Positions 53,589 to 61,523 of a DNA stretch of 64,000 nt are shown here, in pieces. Source of the stretch: Streptomyces venezuelae (GTDB lineage Bacteria; Actinomycetota; Actinomycetes; Streptomycetales; Streptomycetaceae); contig NZ_CP029190.1 in the NCBI RefSeq assembly GCF_008642295.1, positions 1,488,001-1,552,000 of the forward strand. The letters are read 5' to 3'. Made by a program: the position numbers and the translations under genes. The notes under the pieces were generated by a model. It did no database searches. It was not told the DNA's origin and saw nothing but the letters and a program-made list of their open reading frames with translations. The first letter of the stretch is position 1. Every line of letters begins with the position of its first letter.

Positions 53589-55223
53589 ATGGCAGCCACC
53601 ACCCACACAGTAAGCAACCAGGCCCCACCCCTTGTGGGCTACGACGTCTACGGCGGTGACCGGGCCCTCACCGAGGGCGTGGAGCGGCACCTCGCCCCCG
53701 AACTCCGGGACGAGGTAGGCGATGAGCTCGGCCTGCTCGGGCGCGCCGCGGGTTCCGCGCAGGCCCAGGAGTGGGGTGCGCAGGCGAACGAGAACCCGCC
53801 GAAGCTGCGGACGCACGACCGATACGGAAACAGAATCGACGAGGTGGAGTTCCACCCGGCCTGGCACCGGCTGCTCGGCAAGGCCGTGTCGGCGGGGCTG
53901 ACCGACGCCTGGGGGCGGCCGGGCGGGCACCTGCGGCGGGCCGCCGGGTTCTTCGTCTGGTCGCAGGCGGAGGCGGGCCACGGCTGCCCGGTCTCGATGA
54001 CGCATGCGGCGGTGCCCGCCCTGCGGGTGGACCCGGAGCTGGCCGCCGAGTGGGAGCCGCGGCTCACCTCGCACGTGTACGAGGAGGGACTCCGGCCGGC
54101 GGCGCAGAAGGCCGGGGTGATCTTCGGCATGGGGATGACCGAGAAGCAGGGCGGCAGCGACGTCCGGGCGAACACGACGGCGGCGAAGCCGCTGGACGCG
54201 GCCGGGGAGTACCTGCTGACGGGGCACAAGTGGTTCTGTTCGGCGCCGATGTCGGACGGGTTCCTGGTGCTGGCGCAGGCGCCGTCCGGGCTGTCCTGCT
54301 TCCTGGTGCCGCGGGTGCTGCCGGACGGCAGCCGGAACGTTTTCGCGATCCAGCGGCTGAAGGACAAGCTGGGCAACAGGTCGAACGCCTCCAGTGAGGT
54401 GGAGTTCGACGGGACCTGGGCGCGGCGGGTCGGCGAGGAGGGCCGCGGGGTCCGGACGATCATCGAGATGGTTGCGGCGACCCGGCTGGACTGTGTGATC
54501 GGCTCGGCCGCGGTGATGCGGCAGGCGCTGTCGCAGGCCGTTCACCATGCGGAGCACCGCTCTGCTTTCGGAGCGAAGCTCATCGACCAGCCGCTGATGC
54601 GGAACGTCCTGGCGGATCTGGCCCTGGAGTCCGAGGCGGCGACGGTGCTGATGCTGCGGCTGGCCGCCGCGTACGACGCCGGCACCGAGCAGGAGCGGGC
54701 CTTCCTGCGGCTGGCGGTGCCCGCCGCCAAGTACTGGGTGACCAAACGCTGTACGCCGATGGTGGCAGAGGCCCTGGAGTGCCTGGGCGGCAACGGGTAC
54801 GTCGAGGAGTCCGGGCTGCCGCGCCTGCTGCGCGAGTCCCCGCTGAACTCGATCTGGGAGGGCGCGGGCAACGTCCAGGCCCTGGACGTGCTGCGGGCCC
54901 TCCAGCGGGAGCCGCAGGCCCTGAACGCCTTCCTCCAGGAGGTCGGCGCGGCCCGCGGCGCGGACCACCGGCTGGATTCGGCCATCAAGGACCTGCTGAC
55001 GGAACTGGCCGACCTGAACGGGATCGAGGCCCGGGCGCGCCGGCTGGTGGAGCGGATGGCCCTGGTCCTCCAGGGTTCCCTGCTGGTCAGGTGGGCTCCG
55101 CCGGCGGTGGCCGACGCCTTCTGCGCCTCCCGGCTGGGCGGCGACTGGGGCACGGCCTTCGGCACGCTGCCGCACAGCCTGGACCTGGGAGCGGTGGTGG
55201 AGCGGGCGCGGATCACGGGGTAG
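53589..55223 (+). CDS. AidB-like acyl-CoA dehydrogenase
   Basis: A 544-residue flavoprotein. The length, the N-terminal extension (NQAPPLVGYDVYGGDRALTEGVERH) and segments such as FGMGMTEKQGGSDVRANTT, WFCSAPMSD and the C-terminal ECLGGNGYVEESGLPRLLRESPLNSIWEG place it in the AidB/isovaleryl-CoA dehydrogenase-like branch. Glu in the last motif is the usual catalytic-base position of that branch. AidB in E. coli belongs to the alkylation response; in actinobacteria the role may be branched acyl-CoA oxidation. The ATG at 53589 has no clear ribosome-binding site. The gene is divergent from the BrkB-like gene with almost no spacer. Confidence 0.9.
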   Translation: MAATTHTVSNQAPPLVGYDVYGGDRALTEGVERHLAPELRDEVGDELGLLGRAAGSAQAQEWGAQANENPPKLRTHDRYGNRIDEVEFHPAWHRLLGKAVSAGLTDAWGRPGGHLRRAAGFFVWSQAEAGHGCPVSMTHAAVPALRVDPELAAEWEPRLTSHVYEEGLRPAAQKAGVIFGMGMTEKQGGSDVRANTTAAKPLDAAGEYLLTGHKWFCSAPMSDGFLVLAQAPSGLSCFLVPRVLPDGSRNVFAIQRLKDKLGNRSNASSEVEFDGTWARRVGEEGRGVRTIIEMVAATRLDCVIGSAAVMRQALSQAVHHAEHRSAFGAKLIDQPLMRNVLADLALESEAATVLMLRLAAAYDAGTEQERAFLRLAVPAAKYWVTKRCTPMVAEALECLGGNGYVEESGLPRLLRESPLNSIWEGAGNVQALDVLRALQREPQALNAFLQEVGAARGADHRLDSAIKDLLTELADLNGIEARARRLVERMALVLQGSLLVRWAPPAVADAFCASRLGGDWGTAFGTLPHSLDLGAVVERARITG

Positions 55224-55449
55224 GCGAAGTCCCCAAACCCCACCGAGCCCGGATCCGGCCCTTGCAGCGGACGGGGTGGCGCCGCGCCGACTCGGCACCA
55301 CCCCTGTTCCTGAAAAGCCCCGAGGAGGAGCCGAACGCCGCCCCCTGGCGGCGTTGCGCACAGTTTCGGTCGGGCGACCGGGACTTGGCGAGAGTTGCAT
55401 ACCGTTGCAACCTTGGTCCGGCGGTTCGTCTGTCATACGGGGAGGCTCG

Positions 55450-56757
55450 GTGGCCAACACCGCAGTTGATTTGGCGCGGCTCTCGGCGATGGACGCGCGC
55501 GAGGCGGCGCGCCTGCTCAAGGGCGTACGGGCGGCGGCACTGGCCGGGGACCGGCCACCGGCCGCGCCGCGGCCGGAGATCGCCGAGTCCTGGCGGCGGA
55601 TGCTGGCCGGCGGGGTGCACCCGGACCGGGACCACCGCTCGCGGCTGCTGTCCGCCGCGGAGATGGAGGAGCGGCGGCAGCTCTCGCCGCTGCGGCAGGT
55701 GCTGCCGGTGCTGCGGGAAGGACTGCTGCCGGCCCTGGACGGGGCCCTGCACATCATGGTGGTCGCCGATGCGGAGGGGCGGCTGCTGTGGCGCGAGGGG
55801 GCCTCGGCGATCCTGCGGAAGGCCGACCGGCTGGGCTTCGCGGTGGGCGCGCACTGGGACGAGGCGGTGGTGGGAACCAATGGGGTGGGCACGGCCCTGG
55901 TGACCCGGCGCCCGGTGCAGGTGTTCTCCGCCGAGCACTTCGTCTCCTCGCACCACGACTGGACCTGTGCGGGCGTACCGGTGCACGATCCGCGGGACGG
56001 CCGCCTGCTGGGCGTGGTCGACGTGAGCGGCCCGCTGGCCACCATGCACCCGGCGACGCTGGCCTGGGTGAGCTCGGTGGCCAGGCTGGCCGAGCACGAG
56101 CTGCGGCTCCGGCACCTGGAGTCGCTGGAGCGGCTGCGGAGCGTGTCGGCCCCGCTGCTGGCCCGGCTGCCGGCCGGTGCGCGGGCGCTGGCGGTGGACC
56201 AGCACGGCTGGACCGCGGCGGTGACCGGGCTGGCCCCGGCCGACCGGATCCCGCTGCCGAAGTCCTTCGGGCCCGGCCGGACCTGGATCCCGCAGCTGGG
56301 CGACTGCACGGTGGAGCCGTTGCCGGGCGGCTGGCTGCTGCGGACCGACGGAGTGCGCAGCGGCGCGGCGGCGAGCCGGGTGGTGCTGGACCTGAGCCGG
56401 CCCGGGGCGTGGACGGCGACCGTGTACGGGGCGGCCGGCAGCTGGTCGCAGGAGCTCAGCCCGCGCCATGCGGAGCTGCTGTTCCTGCTGGCGGCGAGTC
56501 CGCGCGGGCGGTCGGCGGCGGAGCTGGCGGCGGAGGTGTTCGGGGACCCGACCCGCACGGTGACGGTGCGGGCGGAGATGTCCCGGGTCCGGCGGAACCT
56601 GGCGGGGGTGCTGGCGCACCGGCCGTACCGGTTCGCGGAGGACGTGGAGGTGGAGCTGATCCGCCCGGCCGACCCGGCCCGGCTGCTGCCGCACTCCACC
56701 GCTCCGGCGGTGGTCGGGGCCCGCCTGGGCCGGACGGGGACGGGCGTGATTCCCTGA
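55450..56757 (+). CDS. GAF-domain transcriptional regulator (AcoR N-terminus-like)
   Basis: A 435-residue protein. The N-terminal half (about 20-220) resembles the signal-receiving part of AcoR-type activators: PEIAESWRRMLAGGVHPD, then a GAF domain with GFAVGAHWDEAVVGTNGVGTAL and WTCAGVPVHDPRDGRLLGVVDVSG. No sigma-54 AAA+ domain follows. Instead the C-terminus (about 340-410) has a winged-helix-like segment, LSPRHAELLFLLAASPRGRSAAELAAEVFG followed by VRAEMSRVRRNLAG. GGGGAGG five bases before the GTG at 55450 sets the start. Such proteins occur near alcohol or aldehyde oxidation genes; the neighbour here is an acyl-CoA dehydrogenase. Confidence 0.82.
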   Translation: MANTAVDLARLSAMDAREAARLLKGVRAAALAGDRPPAAPRPEIAESWRRMLAGGVHPDRDHRSRLLSAAEMEERRQLSPLRQVLPVLREGLLPALDGALHIMVVADAEGRLLWREGASAILRKADRLGFAVGAHWDEAVVGTNGVGTALVTRRPVQVFSAEHFVSSHHDWTCAGVPVHDPRDGRLLGVVDVSGPLATMHPATLAWVSSVARLAEHELRLRHLESLERLRSVSAPLLARLPAGARALAVDQHGWTAAVTGLAPADRIPLPKSFGPGRTWIPQLGDCTVEPLPGGWLLRTDGVRSGAAASRVVLDLSRPGAWTATVYGAAGSWSQELSPRHAELLFLLAASPRGRSAAELAAEVFGDPTRTVTVRAEMSRVRRNLAGVLAHRPYRFAEDVEVELIRPADPARLLPHSTAPAVVGARLGRTGTGVIP

Positions 56758-56762
56758 GCGGT

Positions 56763-57338
56763 ATGAGCGAGCCCACCACCTTCACTCTGACCACCTGGTC
56801 CCTGGAGATGACCTCCCCGGCCGATCTGGTGCCTTCGCCGGCGCCGCCGGGCGACGATGTCACGATCGTCCGCGCCGAGGTGCCGTCCCCCGAGTTCAGC
56901 CGCTTCCTGTACGCGTCGGTGGGCGGTGACATCCACTGGACGGACCGGCTGTCGCTGACCCGGGCGGAGTGGGTGGCGCAGCTGGACCGGCCGGGGGTCG
57001 AGACATGGGTGGCGTACGACCGCGGCACTCCGGCGGGGTACGTGGAGTTCGACCCGCAGCCCGACGGGGTGGTCGAGATCGTCTACTTCGGCCTGCTGCC
57101 GGAGTTCCGGGGGCGGCGGATCGGCGGGTACCTGCTGTCCGAGGGCATCCGGCGGGCGTGGGACCTGGCGGCGCGATGGCCTGAGCGGGAGCCGACGCGG
57201 CGGGTCTGGCTGCACACATGCAGCCTGGACGGGCCGACGGCGATGGACAACTACCTGAAGCGAGGCTTCCGCCTGTTCCGCACGGAAACGGAACAGGCCA
57301 CGGCCACCCCCACCCCCGGCCCCTGGCCCGGCGCATAG
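56763..57338 (+). CDS. GNAT family N-acetyltransferase
   Basis: A 191-residue acetyltransferase. The acetyl-CoA binding loop is VEIVYFGLLPEFRGRRIGGYLLSEGIRRAW (RGRRIGG is the Q/RxxGxG/A motif). The late motif MDNYLKRGFRLFRTE holds the usual Tyr. The ATG at 56763 is five bases after the preceding stop, so it is probably co-transcribed with the GAF regulator gene. The substrate is unknown. The C-terminus is a Pro/Thr-rich tail. Confidence 0.87.
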   Translation: MSEPTTFTLTTWSLEMTSPADLVPSPAPPGDDVTIVRAEVPSPEFSRFLYASVGGDIHWTDRLSLTRAEWVAQLDRPGVETWVAYDRGTPAGYVEFDPQPDGVVEIVYFGLLPEFRGRRIGGYLLSEGIRRAWDLAARWPEREPTRRVWLHTCSLDGPTAMDNYLKRGFRLFRTETEQATATPTPGPWPGA

Positions 57339-57344
57339 CCCTAC

Positions 57345-57660
57345 CCGGGCGCGGAACCTGGGCCCGGGCGCGCGTAACCCGGCCCGACGCCTGACCCGGG
57401 CACGTGGCCCGGCCCGGCGCGCGTACCCGGGCCCGCCGCCTGACGCGGCCCTGCGCGTAACCCGGGCCGTTCGCCGAACCCGGGCCCTGCGCCCGGCCCG
57501 GCCTGGCCTGACCTGGGCCCAGCACCCGGCCCGGCGGTAGCCCGGCCCGACGCCTGACCCGGGCACGAAACCCGGGCCGGCACGTGGCCCCGCCCAGCGC
57601 GTAACCCGGGCCGGCGCGTGGCCCGGCCGTGCGCGTAACCCGGCCTGGGCCCGGCGCCCA
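57345..57660. repeat. Degenerate tandem GC repeats after the GNAT gene
   Basis: About 315 bases are built from variants of GCGCGTAACCCGGGCC, GCACGTGGCCCGGCC and GACGCCTGACCCGGGCAC, each about 15-18 bases. Several CGTAACCCGG copies occur (for example near 57369, 57453, 57600 and 57634). No supported gene overlaps it; open frames through it are repetitive Pro/Gly/Arg sequence. The repeat is different from the dispersed element that follows. Confidence 0.7.
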
Positions 57661-57679
57661 CCTCGACGGAGCTCGCGGG

Positions 57680-57990
57680 AGCCGCTGCGCGGAGCCTTCC
57701 CCTACCCACCCCTCCCCGCTCCCCGGGGCTCCGCCCCGGACCCCTGCACCGGGCTCCGCCCGGGAACATGCCGGGCCCTGCCCGGACGCGGGGCTCCGCC
57801 CCAGGCCCCCGGTCCAGGCCGGGTGGGCAAGTCCCCCGGGCTCCGCCCGGACCCCTGCGCCAGGCTCCGCCCGGGAAACTGCCGGGCAGAGCCCGAAGGC
57901 GGGGCGCCGCCCCGACCCCCGCCCCCCGGCGCAGGCCGGGTAGCGCAAGCCGGGTGGGGCGCAGCCCCCGCGGCCCGGCCGGGGTGCGGC
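57680..57990. repeat. Second copy of the dispersed GC-rich intergenic element
   Basis: The head AGCCGCTGCGCGGAG (57680-57694) is identical to 27076-27090 and is followed by the same pyrimidine-rich TTCCCC...CCCTCCCCG tract. Several GGGCTCCGCCC hairpin units follow (near 57727, 57751, 57790, 57838 and 57866). No convincing gene is present. Confidence 0.7.
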
Positions 57991-58104
57991 GGAGAGGGGG
58001 GTTCCGGGTGACGCCGGACACATCATCCCGCCATTCGGGACGGATCTGTCCGGATGGTGGACAGTAGTGGACTCCTCCAAGACCCGCATGCCACGCTTCC
58101 CCCC

Positions 58105-58188
58105 ATGAATGGAGCTGGAATTGCCTTGGTGAGTCGGCGGCACGTCGACCTCGGCCGCATGTCCAGCGCCATCTGTCCGGCGAGCTGA
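58105..58188 (+). CDS. Putative leader peptide of the sulfate assimilation operon (27 residues)
   Basis: A 27-codon frame ends in RRHVDLGRMSSAICPAS. The RRHVDL and CP ending are the pattern of the short leader peptides found before cysteine and sulfur genes in actinobacteria, where a near-terminal Cys lets ribosome stalling report cysteine supply. It may start leaderless at the ATG at 58105 or at the in-frame GTG at 58129. It lies 182 bases before sulfite reductase, and two hairpins lie between. The sequence pattern is directly seen; the attenuation mechanism is inferred from mycobacterial work on Cys-rich leaders. Confidence 0.8.
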   Translation: MNGAGIALVSRRHVDLGRMSSAICPAS

Positions 58189-58214
58189 CGGAACCAGCAC
58201 CGCCGCACATCGCC

Positions 58215-58295
58215 CGCCGTTCCACCGCAGCGCAGCGGTACGGCGCGACGCACCCCCCGATGGCCTGACCGGCCCGTGCCCACCGGCAACGGGTC
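58215..58295 (+). promoter_or_regulatory. Two hairpins between the leader peptide and sir, candidate attenuator
   Basis: Hairpin one uses CGCCGT/ACGGCG with CCGC/GCGG (58215-58245, internal bulge). Hairpin two (58271-58295) has about ten pairs with one bulge and a CACC loop. They lie 27 and 83 bases after the leader stop. Alternative pairing that depends on ribosome position is possible but was not computed. Confidence 0.4.
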
Positions 58296-58370
58296 CGTAC
58301 CGCCACACCTGCCCCCAACACCGCAGGTCACCTGCCCTTGCCTTGAGCCGCCGAAGAAGGACGTACCGCC

Positions 58371-60074
58371 ATGGCCGCCACCCCCGAAAAGCCCGCAGCC
58401 GCTCCCGCTGCCGCGCGCCGCAAGACCGGCCGTCACCGCGGTGAGGGTCAGTGGGCCGTCGGACACCACACCCCCCTCAACGGCAACGAGCAGTTCAAGA
58501 AGGACGACGACGGTCTCAATGTGCGGACACGCATTGAGACGATCTACTCCAAGACCGGTTTCGACTCGATCGACCCCAACGACCTGCGCGGCCGGATGCG
58601 CTGGTGGGGCCTGTACACCCAGCGCAAGCCCGGGATCGACGGCGGCAAGACCGCGATCCTGGAGCCGGAGGAGCTGGACGACAAGTACTTCATGCTGCGC
58701 GTCCGCATCGACGGCGGCCGGCTGACCACCGAGCAGCTCCGCGTCATCGGCGAGATCTCCGAGGAGTTCGCCCGCGGCACCGCCGACCTCACCGACCGGC
58801 AGAACGTGCAGTACCACTGGATCCGGATCGAGGACGTCCCGGAGATCTGGCGCCGCCTGGAGGCCGTCGGGCTCAGCACCACCGAGGCCTGCGGTGACAC
58901 GCCCCGCGTCATCCTCGGCTCGCCCGTCGCCGGCATCGCCGAGGACGAGATCATCGACGGCACCCCGGCCATCGACGAGATCTACCGCCGGATCGTCGGC
59001 AACAAGGACTTCTCCAACCTGCCCCGCAAGTTCAAGTCCGCGATCTCCGGCTCGCCGCTGCTCGACGTGGCGCACGAGATCAACGACATCGCCTTCGTCG
59101 GCGTCGAACACCCCGAGCACGGGCCCGGCTTCGACGTCTGGGTCGGCGGCGGCCTGTCGACCAACCCCAAGCTCGGGGTGCGCCTGGGTACCTGGGTCTC
59201 GCTCGACGAGGTCCCGGACGTCTACGAAGGCGTCATCTCGATCTTCCGTGACTACGGCTACCGCCGGCTCCGCACCCGCGCCCGCCTGAAGTTCCTCGTC
59301 GCCGACTGGGGCGCGGAGAAGTTCCGCCAGGTCCTGGAGGACGAGTACCTGAAGCGGAAGCTGACCGACGGCCCGGCCCCGGAGCAGCCCTCCGGCCAGT
59401 GGCGGGACCACGTCGGTGTGCACCGCCAGCAGGACGGCCGCTTCTACGTCGGCTTCGCCCCGCGCGTCGGCCGCGTCGACGGCGCCACCCTCACCAAGAT
59501 CGCGGACATCGCGGAGAGCCACGGCTCCGGCCGGCTGCGCACCACCGCCGAGCAGAAGATGATCGTCCTCGACATCACCGAGGACAAGGTCGACTCGGTG
59601 GTCGCCGCCCTGGAGGCGCTGGACCTGCGGGTCAAGCCGTCCCCGTTCCGGCGCGGCACGATGGCCTGCACCGGCATCGAGTTCTGCAAGCTGGCCATCG
59701 TCGAGACCAAGGCGCGCGGCGCCTCGCTGATCGACGAGCTGGAGCGCCGCCTGCCGGCCTTCGAGCAGCCGCTCACCATCAACATCAACGGCTGCCCGAA
59801 CGCCTGCGCCCGTATCCAGGTGGCGGACATCGGTCTCAAGGGCCAGCTGGTCCTGGACGACGACGGCAACCAGGTGGAGGGCTACCAGGTGCACCTGGGC
59901 GGCGCCCTCGGCCTGGAGGCCGGCTTCGGCCGCAAGGTCCGCGGCCTGAAGGTCACCTCGGCCGGCCTGCCGGACTACGTGGAGCGGGTCGTCAAGCGCT
60001 TCGAGGAGCAGCGCGAGGACGGCGAGCGCTTCGCCGCCTGGGTCGGCCGCGCGAGCGACGAGGCACTGTCGTGA
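58371..60074 (+). CDS. sir: Ferredoxin-type sulfite reductase (siroheme, 4Fe-4S)
   Basis: A 567-residue enzyme reducing sulfite to sulfide with six electrons. The siroheme/4Fe-4S ligands are Cys433, Cys439, Cys475 and Cys479 (ACTGIEFCKLA and NGCPNACAR). The duplicated ferrite-reductase-like halves are plain, with DLTDRQNVQYHWIRIEDVP in the first. The Lys/Arg-rich N-terminal extension is usual in actinobacteria. Nitrite reductase is the alternative for this family, but the following cysH-C-D-N genes fix the sulfur role. It is the first enzyme gene of the operon, behind the leader peptide. It overlaps the next gene by GTGA. Confidence 0.95.
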   Translation: MAATPEKPAAAPAAARRKTGRHRGEGQWAVGHHTPLNGNEQFKKDDDGLNVRTRIETIYSKTGFDSIDPNDLRGRMRWWGLYTQRKPGIDGGKTAILEPEELDDKYFMLRVRIDGGRLTTEQLRVIGEISEEFARGTADLTDRQNVQYHWIRIEDVPEIWRRLEAVGLSTTEACGDTPRVILGSPVAGIAEDEIIDGTPAIDEIYRRIVGNKDFSNLPRKFKSAISGSPLLDVAHEINDIAFVGVEHPEHGPGFDVWVGGGLSTNPKLGVRLGTWVSLDEVPDVYEGVISIFRDYGYRRLRTRARLKFLVADWGAEKFRQVLEDEYLKRKLTDGPAPEQPSGQWRDHVGVHRQQDGRFYVGFAPRVGRVDGATLTKIADIAESHGSGRLRTTAEQKMIVLDITEDKVDSVVAALEALDLRVKPSPFRRGTMACTGIEFCKLAIVETKARGASLIDELERRLPAFEQPLTININGCPNACARIQVADIGLKGQLVLDDDGNQVEGYQVHLGGALGLEAGFGRKVRGLKVTSAGLPDYVERVVKRFEEQREDGERFAAWVGRASDEALS

Positions 60075-60250
60075 GCGAGCGAGCCGCGCCCTTCTACTGC
60101 CCGTACTGCGGCGACGAGGACCTGTTCCCCAACGAGCAGGGACACGGCGCCTGGGAATGCCGGTCGTGCAATCGAGCCTTCCAGCTGAAGTACCTCGGGC
60201 TGCTGGCCCGCGGACTTCAGTCCAACACCGCTGGAGGGGAAGAGATATGA
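60071..60250 (+). CDS. Small CxxC-CxxC zinc-ribbon-like protein in the sulfate operon
   Basis: A 59-residue protein with two CxxC pairs (FYCPYCGDED and WECRSCNRAF) about 20 residues apart, forming a likely zinc ribbon or small metal site. It starts with GTG in a four-base overlap with sir and ends in ATGA with cysH, so its synthesis is coupled to both. Similar small proteins sit at this place in actinomycete sulfate assimilation operons. Its job is not known to me; delivery of electrons, metal or a folding role for Sir or CysH is possible. Confidence 0.85.
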   Translation: MSERAAPFYCPYCGDEDLFPNEQGHGAWECRSCNRAFQLKYLGLLARGLQSNTAGGEEI

Positions 60251-60948
60251 CCACCATTCAGGACAACGGGAGCCTTCGGGAGCTCGCCGAGCAGGCCGGG
60301 CGGGACCTGGAGGACGCCTCCGCGCTGGAGATCCTCACCTGGGCGGCCGAGACCTTCGGCCGGGAGTTCGCCGTGACCTCCTCCATGGAGGACGCGGTCG
60401 TCGCCCACCTGGCGTCCCGCGCCTTCCCCGGCGTGGACGTGGTCTTCCTCGACACCGGCTACCACTTCGAGGAGACCATCGGCACCCGCGACGCGGTCGA
60501 GGCCGTGATGGACGTCAACGTCATCACCCTCACCCCGCGCCAGACGGTCGCCGAGCAGGACGCCGAGTACGGGCCGAAGCTGCACGACCGCGACCCCGAC
60601 CTGTGCTGCGCCCTGCGCAAGGTCAAGCCGCTGGAAGAGGGCCTGACCGGCTACCGGGCCTGGGCGACCGGCCTGCGCCGCGACGAGTCCCCCACCCGGG
60701 CGAACACCCCGGTGGTCGGCTGGGACGAGAAGCGGCAGAAGGTCAAGGTCTCCCCCATCGCCCGCTGGACGCAGGACGACGTGGACGCCTACGTCGCCGA
60801 GCACGGAGTCCTCACCAACCCGCTGCTGATGGACGGCTACGCCTCCGTCGGATGCGCCCCCTGCACGCGCCGGGTGGCGGAGGGCGAGGACGCCCGGGCC
60901 GGCCGCTGGGCCGGCCGGGGCAAGACCGAGTGCGGACTGCACGGCTGA
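60247..60948 (+). CDS. cysH: Adenylylsulfate (APS) reductase, 4Fe-4S type
   Basis: A 233-residue enzyme that reduces activated sulfate to sulfite using thioredoxin. The two Cys pairs (Cys120-Cys121 and Cys203-Cys206) bind the 4Fe-4S cluster that marks APS, rather than PAPS, reductases. The catalytic Cys is in the C-terminal ECGLH (Cys229). The P-loop region is TSSMEDAVV and LDTGYHF is present. The ATG at 60247 overlaps the preceding stop. A cysC follows, so APS kinase is present too, perhaps for sulfotransfer rather than for this reduction. Confidence 0.95.
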   Translation: MTTIQDNGSLRELAEQAGRDLEDASALEILTWAAETFGREFAVTSSMEDAVVAHLASRAFPGVDVVFLDTGYHFEETIGTRDAVEAVMDVNVITLTPRQTVAEQDAEYGPKLHDRDPDLCCALRKVKPLEEGLTGYRAWATGLRRDESPTRANTPVVGWDEKRQKVKVSPIARWTQDDVDAYVAEHGVLTNPLLMDGYASVGCAPCTRRVAEGEDARAGRWAGRGKTECGLHG

Positions 60949-61523
60949 TGACGACGGAAACGACTACGGAGAAGCAGATGAGCGTGACCGGCCAGGGAGC
61001 CACCGTGTGGCTGACCGGTCTCCCCAGCGCGGGCAAGACCACCATCGCCTACGCGCTGGCCGAGCGGCTGCGCGCCGAGGGCCACCGGGTGGAGGTCCTC
61101 GACGGCGACGAGATCCGCGAGTTCCTCTCGGCGGGCCTCGGCTTCACCCGCGAGGACCGTCACACCAACGTCCAGCGGATCGGTTTCGTCGCCGAACTCC
61201 TCGCGAGCAACGGCGTCAAGGCGCTGGTCCCGGTGATCGCGCCGTTCGCCGACAGCCGGGAGGCGGTCGCCAAGCGGCACGCCGCCGCCGGTACGACCTA
61301 CCTCGAAGTGCATGTGGCCACCCCGGTCGAGGTGTGCTCCGAGCGTGATGTGAAGGGCCTGTACGCCAAGCAGGCCGCGGGCGAGATCTCCGGGCTGACC
61401 GGGGTCGACGACCCGTACGAGGCCCCGGAGTCCCCGGACCTCCGTATCGAGTCGCACACCCAGTCCGTGCAGGAGTCGGCTTCGGCCCTGCACGCGCTGC
61501 TCACCGAGAGGGGCCTGGCATGA
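60948..61523 (+). CDS. cysC: Adenylylsulfate (APS) kinase
   Basis: A 191-residue kinase that phosphorylates APS to PAPS. Walker A is GLPSAGKTT (24-32). Then come LDGDEIREFLSAGLGFTREDRHTNVQRIGFVA, the conserved DGDxxR and Asn segments, and ERDVKGLYAKQAAGEI. The ATG at 60948 shares its A with the cysH stop (TGATG). The ATG at 60978 with GGAGAA before it is an alternative. It overlaps cysD by ATGA. Confidence 0.95.
   Translation: MTTETTTEKQMSVTGQGATVWLTGLPSAGKTTIAYALAERLRAEGHRVEVLDGDEIREFLSAGLGFTREDRHTNVQRIGFVAELLASNGVKALVPVIAPFADSREAVAKRHAAAGTTYLEVHVATPVEVCSERDVKGLYAKQAAGEISGLTGVDDPYEAPESPDLRIESHTQSVQESASALHALLTERGLA

Noticed and set aside
53466..57566. A 1366-codon minus-strand frame across four plus-strand genes
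   Set aside because: It covers the acyl-CoA dehydrogenase, GAF regulator and GNAT genes in antisense and starts in the tandem repeats.
57341..58300. Possible CRISPR array in the tandem repeats at 57.3-58.0 kb
   Set aside because: Units are 15-18 bases, degenerate and contiguous, with no constant spacers and no cas gene in the window.
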